Part shown: positions 24,041 to 32,833 of the stretch, in pieces | Numbering within the stretch: the stretch's first letter is position 1 | Layout of the letters: the number at the start of each line of letters is the position of its first letter | Notes under the pieces: generated by a model | Database searches by the model: none | Told to the model about the DNA's origin: nothing | What the model saw: only the letters and a program-made list of their open reading frames with translations | Translations under genes and position numbers: made by a program | Origin: Ideonella sp. MAG2 | GTDB lineage: Bacteria; Pseudomonadota; Gammaproteobacteria; Burkholderiales; Burkholderiaceae_C | DNA: 64,000 bases | Assembly (NCBI GenBank): GCA_004359425.1 | Contig: PTEU01000002.1 | Coordinates: 560,736 to 624,735, forward strand | Direction of reading: 5' to 3'

Positions 24041-25407
24041 CACAGCTCAATATGTAGGTGCTGAGCCCAGTGGCGGGTCAGCGGCGTCAGGGCACGGGCC
24101 AGCCGTCGCTCATTGAGCAAGGCTCGCCCAATGGGGTGGCCGCCCAAGTGTGCGGCCGCTGCCAGCAAGGTTTGGTCGATCAAGTCGCGCTGGGCTTGGC
24201 TGCCGCCCAAACGCCAAGCTTGGGGGCGCAGGGCATGCAAAGCAGCCAGGGCCTGGGGGTATTCACCTCGGGCAAAGGCCAGCAGGCCACGCATCAGGGG
24301 CAGGCCCACCTCACGGGCAGGCAGGTGGTTGCTGCGGCGCACGTCTTCGGGCTCAAACGCCCGCGCGGCGCAACGCCCCAGCCACTGCTCGGCCCGGCCG
24401 GGCTCGCCCGCCCCCAGCAAGGCCAGCACACCATGCACATCGTGATAGGCGTGCCAACCCGCGTCCTCTTTACCCAAGGGCCAGGCCTCCACCAATTGGA
24501 CGAAGCAGGCCTGCACATCCATGCCCAGCAAGTGCATGCGCCACAGCAGAGAGGCCGCATCCATGCGCCGCAAGGCGCTGGTCAGCACAGGGCGGCTGAA
24601 ATGCGCATCTATCAAGCGCTGTGTGCCGGGCATGTCCATGGCTTCTAGGCGGAACAGGCCCATATGCCACCACAAATGGCCCGCCAGCAAGCTGCCTTCC
24701 GCCCAGCCTGGCTGATGGTGGCGCAACCACGCCGCACCGTCTTCACAACGCCCTTGCATCTCCATCACATGGGCCACGGCATGCACAGCCCAGGGCACCG
24801 GACGCCCGGGCTCGGTGGTGGCGCGGTGCCCCATGTCTTCGGCCAAGGGAAAGAGGTTGTTCTCTTGCAGGCCAAAGGCGTAGAGGCCCAGGGCATAGGG
24901 GTAGAGTGGGTCGGCCTCATCCCACTCGGGCAGCGCCTGGGCGGGACGCTGGCGCAACTGCACCGTGTCACCGCGCACCAAATCCCATTCATGAGCCCAT
25001 AGCAAGGCCAGAGCGTCGCGGGGTTGGTCCAGCAGCAGCTCGTCCCACAAGCGGCAAGCGTGGTGCCAGCGGCCTTCTGCCAGCGCCGAAACGGCCGCAA
25101 GGTGGATACGCTCGCGGTCGACCGCATCATGGCTCAGCGCCTGGGCTTGTTCCAGGAGCACGGCAATCTCATGCTCGTGGCCACGGTCACGCAAACTCAG
25201 CAAATGCCCCGCCCGCATCACCAGGGGCAGCAGCCATTGCGTATCGGCCAGTTGGGCGCTGCCTAACTCGGTGAGCGGATCGGCGTCAAAAGCCATCATG
25301 CGCCGCAAGGCTTCTTCCACATGCTGGGCCGCCTGCGGATCGGCCGTGCCCAGCAATAGCTTGCGCGAGTCTCTAAGCAGAGGCGGTGCAGGCGGTGGAT
25401 TGGTCAT
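24040..25407 (-). CDS. TPR-rich TTC38-like protein
   Basis: A 455-aa, Ala/Leu/Trp-rich, almost wholly helical protein consistent with degenerate tetratricopeptide repeats. Segments such as PYALGLYAFGLQENNLFPLAEDMG, HAVAHVMEMQGR and AGHLWWHMGLF resemble the TTC38 family. No catalytic motif is recognised and the biochemical role is unknown; a scaffold role is inferred from the fold only. The ATG at 25407 (MTNPPP) is preferred over an upstream ATG at 25449. It is the first gene of the TPR-tag-chrA operon, coupled to tag by a TGATG overlap. Confidence 0.7.
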   Translation of the reverse strand: MTNPPPAPPLLRDSRKLLLGTADPQAAQHVEEALRRMMAFDADPLTELGSAQLADTQWLLPLVMRAGHLLSLRDRGHEHEIAVLLEQAQALSHDAVDRERIHLAAVSALAEGRWHHACRLWDELLLDQPRDALALLWAHEWDLVRGDTVQLRQRPAQALPEWDEADPLYPYALGLYAFGLQENNLFPLAEDMGHRATTEPGRPVPWAVHAVAHVMEMQGRCEDGAAWLRHHQPGWAEGSLLAGHLWWHMGLFRLEAMDMPGTQRLIDAHFSRPVLTSALRRMDAASLLWRMHLLGMDVQACFVQLVEAWPLGKEDAGWHAYHDVHGVLALLGAGEPGRAEQWLGRCAARAFEPEDVRRSNHLPAREVGLPLMRGLLAFARGEYPQALAALHALRPQAWRLGGSQAQRDLIDQTLLAAAAHLGGHPIGRALLNERRLARALTPLTRHWAQHLHIEL

Positions 25408-25455
25408 CCGCCTACTGTATCGCGTCTGTAAAGCACTGCTGTGACGCACCAGGGT

Positions 25456-26331
25456 TCAGAGGTCCAAAGGCCACGGCCTCTGTGCTGGCCTGATCTGCTC
25501 CCACAGCGCGGCCATGCGCAGCACGCCCAGGTCATCATGGCGATGGCCGATGAACTGCACACCCACGGGCAGGCCCGACTCGCTGTAGTCCGCATTCACA
25601 CTGATGGCGGGCTGCTCGCTCATATTCCACGGTAGCGTGTACGCAATGTGCTCAAACGGGCGCTCGGGGTCGTTCAAGGGGCTGGCCCACTCGGCGGCAA
25701 ACGCCACCTCGGGGCTGACGGGGGCGAGCACAAAGTCCAGGCCCTGGCAGGCGGCCACCGCACTATCGCGCAGCACACCGATCTGGCTGAAGCCGGTGAA
25801 GACCTCGGCCGCACTGAGCCGTTCGCCACGGCGAATCCATTGGCTGATGTAGGGCAGCACCAAAGCTTGGCGCTCAGGCGGGAGCGCTGCAAAGTCCAGC
25901 CAGGAGCGCATGCGCCAAAAGTTATCCAGGCCGTCGACCATGGCGCGGGTCATGAAGGCGGGCAGCTCCACGACCGTGGCACCGGCGGATTGCAGGCGGG
26001 CAGCCGCGTCCAGCACCACCTGGCGCACGCTGCTTGACAGCGGTGTCCCCCAGCCTGGGTCCAGCCACAGGCCAATGCGCAATGCCCGAGGGTCCAAGCC
26101 ATCAAGCTGCAACCAAGGAATGTCTTGCGGCGGCAGGCTCATGGTGTCGCGCCAGTCTGGCCGCGACAACACGCTCATGGCCAGGGCCGCATCGGCCACC
26201 GTGCGCGTCATCGGGCCTGCCACACGTCCCGCATAGGGGGGCTGAATAGGGATGCGCCCCAGGCTGGGCTTGAAGCCCACGATGCCGCACCAACTGGCGG
26301 GCAGGCGGATGGAGCCGCCAATGTCAATTCT
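25456..26331 (-). pseudogene. Amidase (amidase signature family), 5'-truncated remnant
   Basis: The frame encodes the C-terminal ~290 residues of an amidase-signature hydrolase. It begins inside the catalytic core at DIGGSIRLPASWCG, which holds the cis-Ser/nucleophile Ser region, then continues GFKPSLGRIP, GPMTRTVADAALAM and a normal C-terminus. The N-terminal portion, including the catalytic Lys, is absent (complete enzymes are about 450-500 aa). Upstream the DNA is fused to the 3'-truncated peptide-binding-protein gene at about 26324-26340. There is no plausible start with a ribosome site, apart from a GTG at 26280 inside the core. It is interpreted as a deletion remnant or an assembly join. 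Confidence 0.8.
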
Positions 26332-27337
26332 GGGCCGTCAGGTCCACATAGCCTGCGTCGGTGGGGGCAAAGTGGCTCCCAATGGGCACGGCCTTGCCAT
26401 CGAGCACACCATCAATAAAGGCCTTGCGGTCAATGGCATGGGCCAGGGCACGGCGTACACGCACATCGTCAAAGGGCTTGCGCTTGTTGTTGATGGCCAG
26501 AATGCCCTTGCCCGCCGTGGCCCCCATGGTGACGGTAAAGCGCGCATCTGACTGAAACTGCTTCAGGCTCTGGTTGGCCAAGCCGCGGGGGAAACCGTCC
26601 ACATCGCCGGCCAAAAGCGCGGCCACCTGGGCGGCTGGGTCGCTGATGAAGCGGAAGGTAACTTTCTTGAGCTTGACGCTGGCGGCAGCGCGATAGCCGT
26701 CAAAGCGGCTGAGCACCACAGCGTTGCCCTTCTTCCAGTCCTCAAACTTGAAAGGGCCGGTGCCGATGGGGCGTTGGGCCGTGCTGGCCGCGCTTTTGGC
26801 GTCCAGAATCACCGCCGGGTTCTCCCCCAGGCGGAATAGAAAATTTCCGTCTGGGTTGTTGAGGGTGAAGATGACGGTGTAAGCGTCGGGCGTGCTGACC
26901 GAGGCGATGTTGTCGAACAGGGCTTTTTTGGCCTTGTTGGTCGACCCCTCCGCCTTGGCACGTTCTACGCTGAACTTGACATCGGCGGCGTCAAAGGCTT
27001 CGCCGTCATGAAACTTGACGCCTTTGCGCAAGGTGAAGGTGTAGGACTTGCCGTCGGGCTCCATGCTCCAGCGCTCGGCCAGCAAGGGCGTGATCTGCCC
27101 ATCCACATTGATTTTGGTCAGCCCCTCCAACACATTGAGGTGCACGATCTCGCCAATGGCGGCGGCCGGCGCGATGGTGGGGTCCAGGCCTGGAGGTTCC
27201 AGCACCATGCCGACCACCACCGTGGCCTTCTGGCTTTGCGCCATGGTGCGCAGTGGCCACAGAGCCACCGTGCTGGCGACCAAGGCAGAGGCCAGCAAAG
27301 CGCGGCGATGGCGATACAGGGGCAGAAAGGGGCGCAT
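26324..27337 (-). CDS. Peptide-type ABC transporter substrate-binding protein, 3'-truncated
   Basis: A 337-aa solute-binding protein of the SBP_bac_5 (DppA/OppA) family. It has an N-terminal signal segment ending near TMAQ, then typical elements: LEPPGLDPTIAPAAA, LLAERWSMEPDGKSYTFTLR, KFHDGEAFDAADVKFS, and RRALAHAIDRKAFIDGVL. Family members are about 500 aa and continue well past GYVDLT; here the frame meets an unrelated stop three codons later, at the join to the amidase remnant. The missing third would complete the ligand-binding cleft, so this copy is probably non-functional. ABC permease and ATPase genes of the same class lie 5.5-10 kb away on the same strand. Confidence 0.85.
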   Translation of the reverse strand: MRPFLPLYRHRRALLASALVASTVALWPLRTMAQSQKATVVVGMVLEPPGLDPTIAPAAAIGEIVHLNVLEGLTKINVDGQITPLLAERWSMEPDGKSYTFTLRKGVKFHDGEAFDAADVKFSVERAKAEGSTNKAKKALFDNIASVSTPDAYTVIFTLNNPDGNFLFRLGENPAVILDAKSAASTAQRPIGTGPFKFEDWKKGNAVVLSRFDGYRAAASVKLKKVTFRFISDPAAQVAALLAGDVDGFPRGLANQSLKQFQSDARFTVTMGATAGKGILAINNKRKPFDDVRVRRALAHAIDRKAFIDGVLDGKAVPIGSHFAPTDAGYVDLTAQN

Positions 27338-27724
27338 GGACAGAATCCTTTCGAAGGAGGACGGGCCAATGGTGCCTCAAAAACGGGCGATTCGACGCCA
27401 CCGAAGGCCCTGGCTTACCCGGGCATTCGTCTGCCGCCAGGGCAGGCAGGCCCTGCCAGATGGGCAGCAGAGGCCTCGGATGCCCTCAAAACCCTAGCTG
27501 CCTCGTCGGGCAAGCGGCCCGCTCGCTGCCAACTTTGCCACGCGCCTGAGGGTGTTGCCGCACTCAAAACATCAGCGGGGGCTGTTTCTAAACGCAACAA
27601 AGCGTTAAATTCGAGGGTCTACTGCGCAGATCCTCGGCTTGCTGTGTCCAAGCCATGCGTCCGGAACCCTTGCGGGCTCTGTGCGCCTAGATGTCGCCAT
27701 CTGCAAGGGCTGGAGTTGTACGCC
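27338..27724. other. Divergent intergenic region between SBP and oxidase genes
   Basis: This is 387 bp without a convincing gene. A ribosome-site-like AAGGAGG reads outward on the plus strand at about 27354-27360 but has no start codon in place. A short inverted repeat (AACGC at 27591-27595 with GCGTT at 27602-27606) lies in the A/T-richer part, about 120 bp before the oxidase start, and could be an operator. Promoters for both flanking genes are expected here, but none is clear. Confidence 0.5.
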
Positions 27725-29377
27725 ATGAATACAAAAATGAATCGCTGGTCACATGGGTCCTTGTTGGCTGCCACCTGTGTCGCCTTGCTCAGCCTGACCG
27801 CCTGCGGTGGCGGTGGCGGCAGCGAGGCGGAAGAACCCGCCGCCGCCCTTGATCCGGACCTGCGCCGTGCGCCGACCGCAGCCCGCTCTCCCCTGAATGC
27901 CCAAACGGCGGCCACCGCGCGTTGGTCCGCGCCCACCAGCCTGAGCTTGGTACCCTCGTCGGGGTCAGTGCTGCCCAATGGCAAGGTCTTGCTGTGGTCG
28001 GCTGACACCCCTATGGGTTTTGGCGGCAGCGGCCGCACCTACACCACCCTGTTCGACCCGGCGACCAACAGCGCCAGCGACCGCCTGGTGCAGGAAACCG
28101 GCCATGCCATGTTTTGCACCGGTACCACGCTGCTGCCAGATGGCCGCCTGCTGGTCAACGGGGGCAGCGACTCCGCAGCCACCAGCATTTACGACCTGAG
28201 TTCCAACTCTTGGACACGGGGCGGGAATATGAACATTCCCCGTGGCTACCAGTCCAACACGCTGCTGCAAGACGGCTCGGTGTTGACGTTTGGCGGCTCC
28301 TGGAGCGGTGGCACCGGCAACAAGCATGGCGAAGTCTGGTCTTCTGGGTCGGGCTGGCGCAATCTCAGCGGCCTGCGCATCGACTCCACCCTTACGCCCG
28401 ACGGCCCCTGGGGCGGGGACTCTCACTACTGGCTGGTGCCTGCGGGCAACGGCAAGGTGCTGCACCCTGGCCCCGGTGTGCGCATGCATTGGCTCGACAC
28501 ATCGGGCTCCGGTGCCATCACCTATATTGGCGACCGCACCGACCCCAGTGTGCAAAATGGAGCGGACGGCCCCAGTGTGGCAGGTAGCTTCGTCATGTAT
28601 GACGTGGGCCGAGGCCTCAAGACGGGCGGCGTGCATAAGCTAGGGCAGGCCGCCCGCAGCAACGCCTATGTGATCGAATTCGACAAGGGCGTGTCGGTGC
28701 GCAAGGTGGCTGATATGGCCTTCCAGCGCGTCTACCAAAACAGTGTGGTGCTGCCCGACGGCCGCGTGGTGCTGATTGGCGGCCAAACCTTTGAGGCGCA
28801 GTTCACCGACCGCGACTCGGTGATGTCGGCCGAAATTTGGGACCCGACTACCGAAACCTTCACCACCCTGCCCGCTGCGATGTCGGTGCCCCGCAACTAC
28901 CACAGCATCGCCATGCTGATGCCAGACGGCCGGGTGATGGCCGCCGGCGGTGGTTTGTGTGGCGGCTGCTCGGCCAACCATGCCGACTTGCAGATGCTCT
29001 CGCCGCCCTATTTGTTCAATGCCGACGGCAGCCCTGCGCAACGCCCGGTGATCAACACCGCGCCCAGCACCGTGCGCTATGGCTCGGTGGTGAATGTGGC
29101 CATGAGTGGCCCCGTCACCGACTTTGCCTTGGTGCGCATGTCCTCCACCACCCACACCATCAACAACGACCAGCGGCGCATCCCGCTGCTCTCAGCGGAC
29201 ATTGGCAACAATATTTACAGCCTGCAGATCCCCAGCAATCCAGGGTGGTTGCTGCCGGGGGTTTGGATGCTGTTTGCCATGGACGCCAAGGGCGTGCCCT
29301 CAGTGGCCAAATTGGTCTCCATCAGTGCCGACGGCCTGCCGCTCATCCAGCCCGTGCCTTCGCACCACCACCTTTGA
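27725..29377 (+). CDS. Galactose/glyoxal oxidase-like radical-copper oxidase lipoprotein (AA5-type)
   Basis: A 550-aa lipoprotein: signal peptide, lipobox LTAC, Gly5 linker, a seven-bladed Kelch propeller, and a C-terminal DUF1929 domain. By analogy with fungal galactose oxidase, all active-site residues are present: Cys131 (MFCTGT; Cys228 there), Tyr175 (RGYQSN; Tyr272), Trp193 (GGSWSGG; Trp290), Tyr392-His393 (RNYHSIAML; Tyr495/His496) and His477 (TTHTINNDQRR; His581). This predicts a Cu ion with a Cys-Tyr cofactor, oxidising an alcohol or aldehyde and reducing O2 to H2O2. The gene ends at TGA 29375-29377, apparently after a frameshift, because the next frame continues without a gap into PA14 and cytochrome domains. 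Confidence 0.88.
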   Translation: MNTKMNRWSHGSLLAATCVALLSLTACGGGGGSEAEEPAAALDPDLRRAPTAARSPLNAQTAATARWSAPTSLSLVPSSGSVLPNGKVLLWSADTPMGFGGSGRTYTTLFDPATNSASDRLVQETGHAMFCTGTTLLPDGRLLVNGGSDSAATSIYDLSSNSWTRGGNMNIPRGYQSNTLLQDGSVLTFGGSWSGGTGNKHGEVWSSGSGWRNLSGLRIDSTLTPDGPWGGDSHYWLVPAGNGKVLHPGPGVRMHWLDTSGSGAITYIGDRTDPSVQNGADGPSVAGSFVMYDVGRGLKTGGVHKLGQAARSNAYVIEFDKGVSVRKVADMAFQRVYQNSVVLPDGRVVLIGGQTFEAQFTDRDSVMSAEIWDPTTETFTTLPAAMSVPRNYHSIAMLMPDGRVMAAGGGLCGGCSANHADLQMLSPPYLFNADGSPAQRPVINTAPSTVRYGSVVNVAMSGPVTDFALVRMSSTTHTINNDQRRIPLLSADIGNNIYSLQIPSNPGWLLPGVWMLFAMDAKGVPSVAKLVSISADGLPLIQPVPSHHHL

Positions 29378-32300
29378 ATGGGTGGTGACGGGCGCCTCCA
29401 GCCAGGGCTCGGGCCTGATCGGGCGTTACTTTACGGGCCAGAGTTTGGGCGGCACCGCCGTCTATCTGCGCACCGAAAACGTCGATTTCACCTGGAATAC
29501 CTCGCCCGCCCCCGGCGTCTCGGTGAATGATTTCTCTGTGGAATGGTCGGGCCAGGTGCAGGCCCCCAGCAGTGGCACCTACCAATTCCAGACAGTGTCT
29601 GACGATGGTGTGCGCTTGGCGCTGAACAATGCCACGCTGATTGACAACTGGGCCAACCACGGCACCACCACGGACACCAGTGGGCCCGTGCAGTTGCTGG
29701 CGGGTCAGCGGGTGCCGATCTCACTGAAGTATTTCAACGGCAACGCCACCGGCACCGTCCGCTTGCTCTGGAAGAAGCCTGGGGCCGGTGCGTTTGAAGT
29801 TGTGCCCGCCTCAGTGCTGTTTGGCGACCTCTCTATCGCCACCGGCCTGCGGGCGACCTACTTCAACAACACCACCTTGTCGGGTGTTCCCGTCTTGGAA
29901 CGTGTGGAGTCACCCAACTTCGACTGGGGCCAGGGTGCGCCCGACCCCAAGGTCCAGGCCGATGGCTTCTCGGTGCGTTGGCAAGGCAGTCTGGTGGTGA
30001 GCACCAGTGGTGACTACGAGTTCCGCACCGAAGCCGATGACGGCGTTCGCATGTGGGGCGGCGGCATTGTTGATCCGGTGATCAACCGCTGGAGCGCATC
30101 TGGCGCTGTGGTGGCTGATACGGTGGGCCCGGTGGCGCTCACCGCCGGCCAGACTGTGCCCATTACCTTGGAATACTTTGACCAAGACAAGGCCGCCGTG
30201 GTGCGCCTGCTCTGGAAGACGCCTGGCTCCAGCGCCTTTGTGCCGGTGCCGGCCAGCAATTTGTTGTCCACGCTGGCGAATGCAGCCCCTGTGATGACCG
30301 CCTTGACCGATAGGCAAGGCTTGCGTGGTGTGGCCGACAGCGTCACCGTCAGTGCCCGTGACCCCGAAGGAGCAGCCCTGAGCTACAGCGCCAGTGGCCT
30401 GCCCTCGGGCATGAGCATAGATGCAGCGACCGGCGTGATCAGCGGCACACCCACGGTCAGCGGTGTTTATGCGGTGTTGGTGACCGCCACCGACTCCGAT
30501 CGCATGTCGGGCCAAGCAGGCTTTACCTGGACCATCACCGAACCTCTGGCGGAAGTGGACCCGATTGAGGCTCCGCCCATCTTGGCCGGTCAAACCGCCA
30601 GCTATCGCCCGGTGGTCAAGAGCGCGGGCAGTGTGGAGTACATCTGGCAATTTGGCGACGGCAGCGCGGACACCGCCGCCTCGACCTCTCCCAATGCTGA
30701 CCATGTGTACACCACGCCGGGCGTGTACTTGGTCAACCTCATCATCCGCAGCACGGTAGACGGCAGCCGCAAAACGGTGAGCTTCCGCCAGGCAGTAACC
30801 ACTCCGGTGACGGCCAAAGCGCCTCTGGCCAGCACCAACATCTTGGTCGAACCGCGCACCGATGTGGCACCGCGCTTGTGGGTGCTCTCACCCGACAACA
30901 GCACCGTCACCGTGTTTGAGCTGCCCAGCATGAACCGCTTGGGTGAGGTCTCCACCGGCGGCAGTGGCCCCACCACCTTGGGCTTGGTGCCCAACGGCCC
31001 TGTGGTGGTGGTCAATCAGACCAGTGGCAACTTGGTGGTGATCGACCAAAACAGCGGTAGCGTCTCGGCCTCTTTGCCCACTCCGCGTGGATCACGGCCT
31101 TACGGCATCGTGTTCTCACCCTTGGGTGACTTCGCCTACGTCAGCTATGAAGCCACCGGCCAGGTGGTGAAGTACGACCTGACGGGTGCTGTGGTGGGCA
31201 CGCTCACCGTGGGCGGCAACCCCCGTCATCTGTCGATCTCGGCGGACGGCTCGCGCCTCTTTGTCTCGCGCTTCACCACGGCCCCGCAACCGGGTGAAGG
31301 CACGGCCTCCGTGCGCGGCGACATCAATGGTGTGAAGACCGGTGGCGAGGTGATCGAGGTCAACACGGCTGCCTTCACCACTCAGCGCCGCATCGTGCTC
31401 CAGCACAGCGACAGGCTGGACACCACCGTGACCGGCAGCGGCGTGCCCAACTACTTGGCTGCGGCTGTGATCTCGCCCGACGGCAAGTCGGCCTGGGTGC
31501 CCTCCAAGCAGGACAACATCGGCCGTGGCATGTTGCGCAGCCGCCAGCAATTGGACTTCCAGAATTCAGTGCGCGCCATCAGCTCACGCATTGACCTGAC
31601 GGCCAACCAAGAGGACTACGCGGCGCGTGTCGACCATGACAACGCAGGCTTGGCCACGGCCGCAGCCTTCCACCCCACTGGGGCCTACCTGTTCGTGGCA
31701 CTGGAGACCAGCCGCGAAGTGGCGGTGGTGGACCCGGTCGGCCGCCGCGAGCTGTTCCGCATCAATGTGGGACGGGCTCCGCAAGGTCTGACGGTGTCGG
31801 CTGATGGCCGCACGCTGTACGTCCAAAACTTCATGGACCGCAGCGTCAGCGTGGTGGACTTGAGCCCCCTGGTGCGCAATGGCTTGCTGGAAAGCAAACT
31901 CATCACCACCGCCTCCACGGTGGTGACCGAAGCCTTGGCTCCGGCCGTGCTGCTGGGCAAACAGTTGTTCTATGACGCCAAAGACACCCGGCTGGCCCGC
32001 GACGGCTACCTGAGCTGTGCCGTCTGCCATGCCGAAGGCGCGGATGACGGTCGCGTGTGGGACTTCACCGGCTTTGGTGAAGGCCTGCGCAACACCATCG
32101 ACTTGCGAGGCAAGGCAGGAGGCCAGGGCTTCCAGCACTGGAGCGGCAACTTTGACGAAATCCAGGACTTCGAAGGCCAGATCCGCAACTTTGCCCAAGG
32201 CTCGGGCTTGATGGGCTACAACGAGTTTTATGGCGGCACCCGCAGCACGCCCTTGGGCGACCCCAAGGCCGGTTTGAGTGCAGATTTGGATGCTTTGGCC

Positions 32301-32771
32301 AGCTATGTGAAGTCCTTGAGCACGCCGGTGGACAGCCCTTGGCGTCAGGCCGATGGCACCCTCACGGCCACGGCGCAGTTGGGCCGCCAAACCTACCTCA
32401 ACGCCCAGTGCGCAAGCTGCCACGGCACGCCGGGCTTCCCTGGTAGTGCCACGCCCTTGCGTGATGTCGGCACCTTGAAAGCCAGCAGCGGCACCCGCTC
32501 AGGCGGCACGCTGACCGGCATTGATGTGCCCTCGCTGGCCGGCGTTTGGGCCACTGCGCCCTACCTGCATGACGGCTCCGCTGCCACACTGGAAGACGCG
32601 GTACGCGCCCACACCAAGAACACCATTCAGCCGCCTGCGGCGGAGATGGCGCAACTGGTGGAATATCTGCGTCAGATCAACGCCGACAGCGGCACCCAGT
32701 CCCAAGCGGCTGCACGGGCCAAAGCTGCGGCCCAAGGCACCGGTGGTTTGAAGAAAGGCCGTGGGGGCTGA
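29364..32771 (+). CDS. PA14-PA14-Ig-PKD-beta-propeller-dihaem cytochrome polypeptide (probable frameshifted continuation of the oxidase)
   Basis: An open frame of about 1135 codons, one frame over from the oxidase. Domains in order: PA14 (GLIGRYFTGQ..., about 15-150), a second PA14 (GLRATYFNNT..., about 155-300), a putative cadherin/Ig domain (DPEGAALSYSASGLPSGM), a PKD domain (WQFGDGSADTAA), a YVTN-type beta-propeller (about 490-860), and a C-terminal cytochrome-c-peroxidase/MauG-like domain with two haem motifs, CAVCH (32016-32030) and CASCH (32409-32423), plus WATAPYLHDGSAATLEDA. It has no signal peptide or convincing start (GTG 29382 or 29385 only), although haem attachment requires export. 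It is therefore most likely the C-terminal part of one ~1690-aa exported protein, broken at about 29360. Confidence 0.75.
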   Translation, partial: TTTFEWVVTGASSQGSGLIGRYFTGQSLGGTAVYLRTENVDFTWNTSPAPGVSVNDFSVEWSGQVQAPSSGTYQFQTVSDDGVRLALNNATLIDNWANHGTTTDTSGPVQLLAGQRVPISLKYFNGNATGTVRLLWKKPGAGAFEVVPASVLFGDLSIATGLRATYFNNTTLSGVPVLERVESPNFDWGQGAPDPKVQADGFSVRWQGSLVVSTSGDYEFRTEADDGVRMWGGGIVDPVINRWSASGAVVADTVGPVALTAGQTVPITLEYFDQDKAAVVRLLWKTPGSSAFVPVPASNLLSTLANAAPVMTALTDRQGLRGVADSVTVSARDPEGAALSYSASGLPSGMSIDAATGVISGTPTVSGVYAVLVTATDSDRMSGQAGFTWTITEPLAEVDPIEAPPILAGQTASYRPVVKSAGSVEYIWQFGDGSADTAASTSPNADHVYTTPGVYLVNLIIRSTVDGSRKTVSFRQAVTTPVTAKAPLASTNILVEPRTDVAPRLWVLSPDNSTVTVFELPSMNRLGEVSTGGSGPTTLGLVPNGPVVVVNQTSGNLVVIDQNSGSVSASLPTPRGSRPYGIVFSPLGDFAYVSYEATGQVVKYDLTGAVVGTLTVGGNPRHLSISADGSRLFVSRFTTAPQPGEGTASVRGDINGVKTGGEVIEVNTAAFTTQRRIVLQHSDRLDTTVTGSGVPNYLAAAVISPDGKSAWVPSKQDNIGRGMLRSRQQLDFQNSVRAISSRIDLTANQEDYAARVDHDNAGLATAAAFHPTGAYLFVALETSREVAVVDPVGRRELFRINVGRAPQGLTVSADGRTLYVQNFMDRSVSVVDLSPLVRNGLLESKLITTASTVVTEALAPAVLLGKQLFYDAKDTRLARDGYLSCAVCHAEGADDGRVWDFTGFGEGLRNTIDLRGKAGGQGFQHWSGNFDEIQDFEGQIRNFAQGSGLMGYNEFYGGTRSTPLGDPKAGLSADLDALASYVKSLSTPVDSPWRQADGTLTATAQLGRQTYLNAQCASCHGTPGFPGSATPLRDVGTLKASSGTRSGGTLTGIDVPSLAGVWATAPYLHDGSAATLEDAVRAHTKNTIQPPAAEMAQLVEYLRQINADSGTQSQAAARAKAAAQGTGGLKKGRGG

Positions 32772-32795
32772 AACTAGACACGGTTGAATTTATCT

Positions 32796-32826
32796 GTGCA
32801 GGCTCCTAGGAGCCTGCACTTTTTTG
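32796..32826 (+). terminator. Rho-independent terminator after the oxidase-cytochrome locus
   Basis: A perfect 24-nt palindrome (GTGCAGGCTCCT with AGGAGCCTGCAC, 32796-32819) is followed by a T run. It lies 25 bp after the cytochrome stop and before the convergent ABC ATPase gene. Confidence 0.88.
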
Positions 32827-32833
32827 AGGGGCT

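Noticed and set aside
29106-29363. Extending the PA14-cytochrome gene upstream to ATG 29106
   Set aside because: The extension overlaps the conserved DUF1929 part of the oxidase in the wrong frame and encodes Pro/Cys/Ser-rich nonsense.
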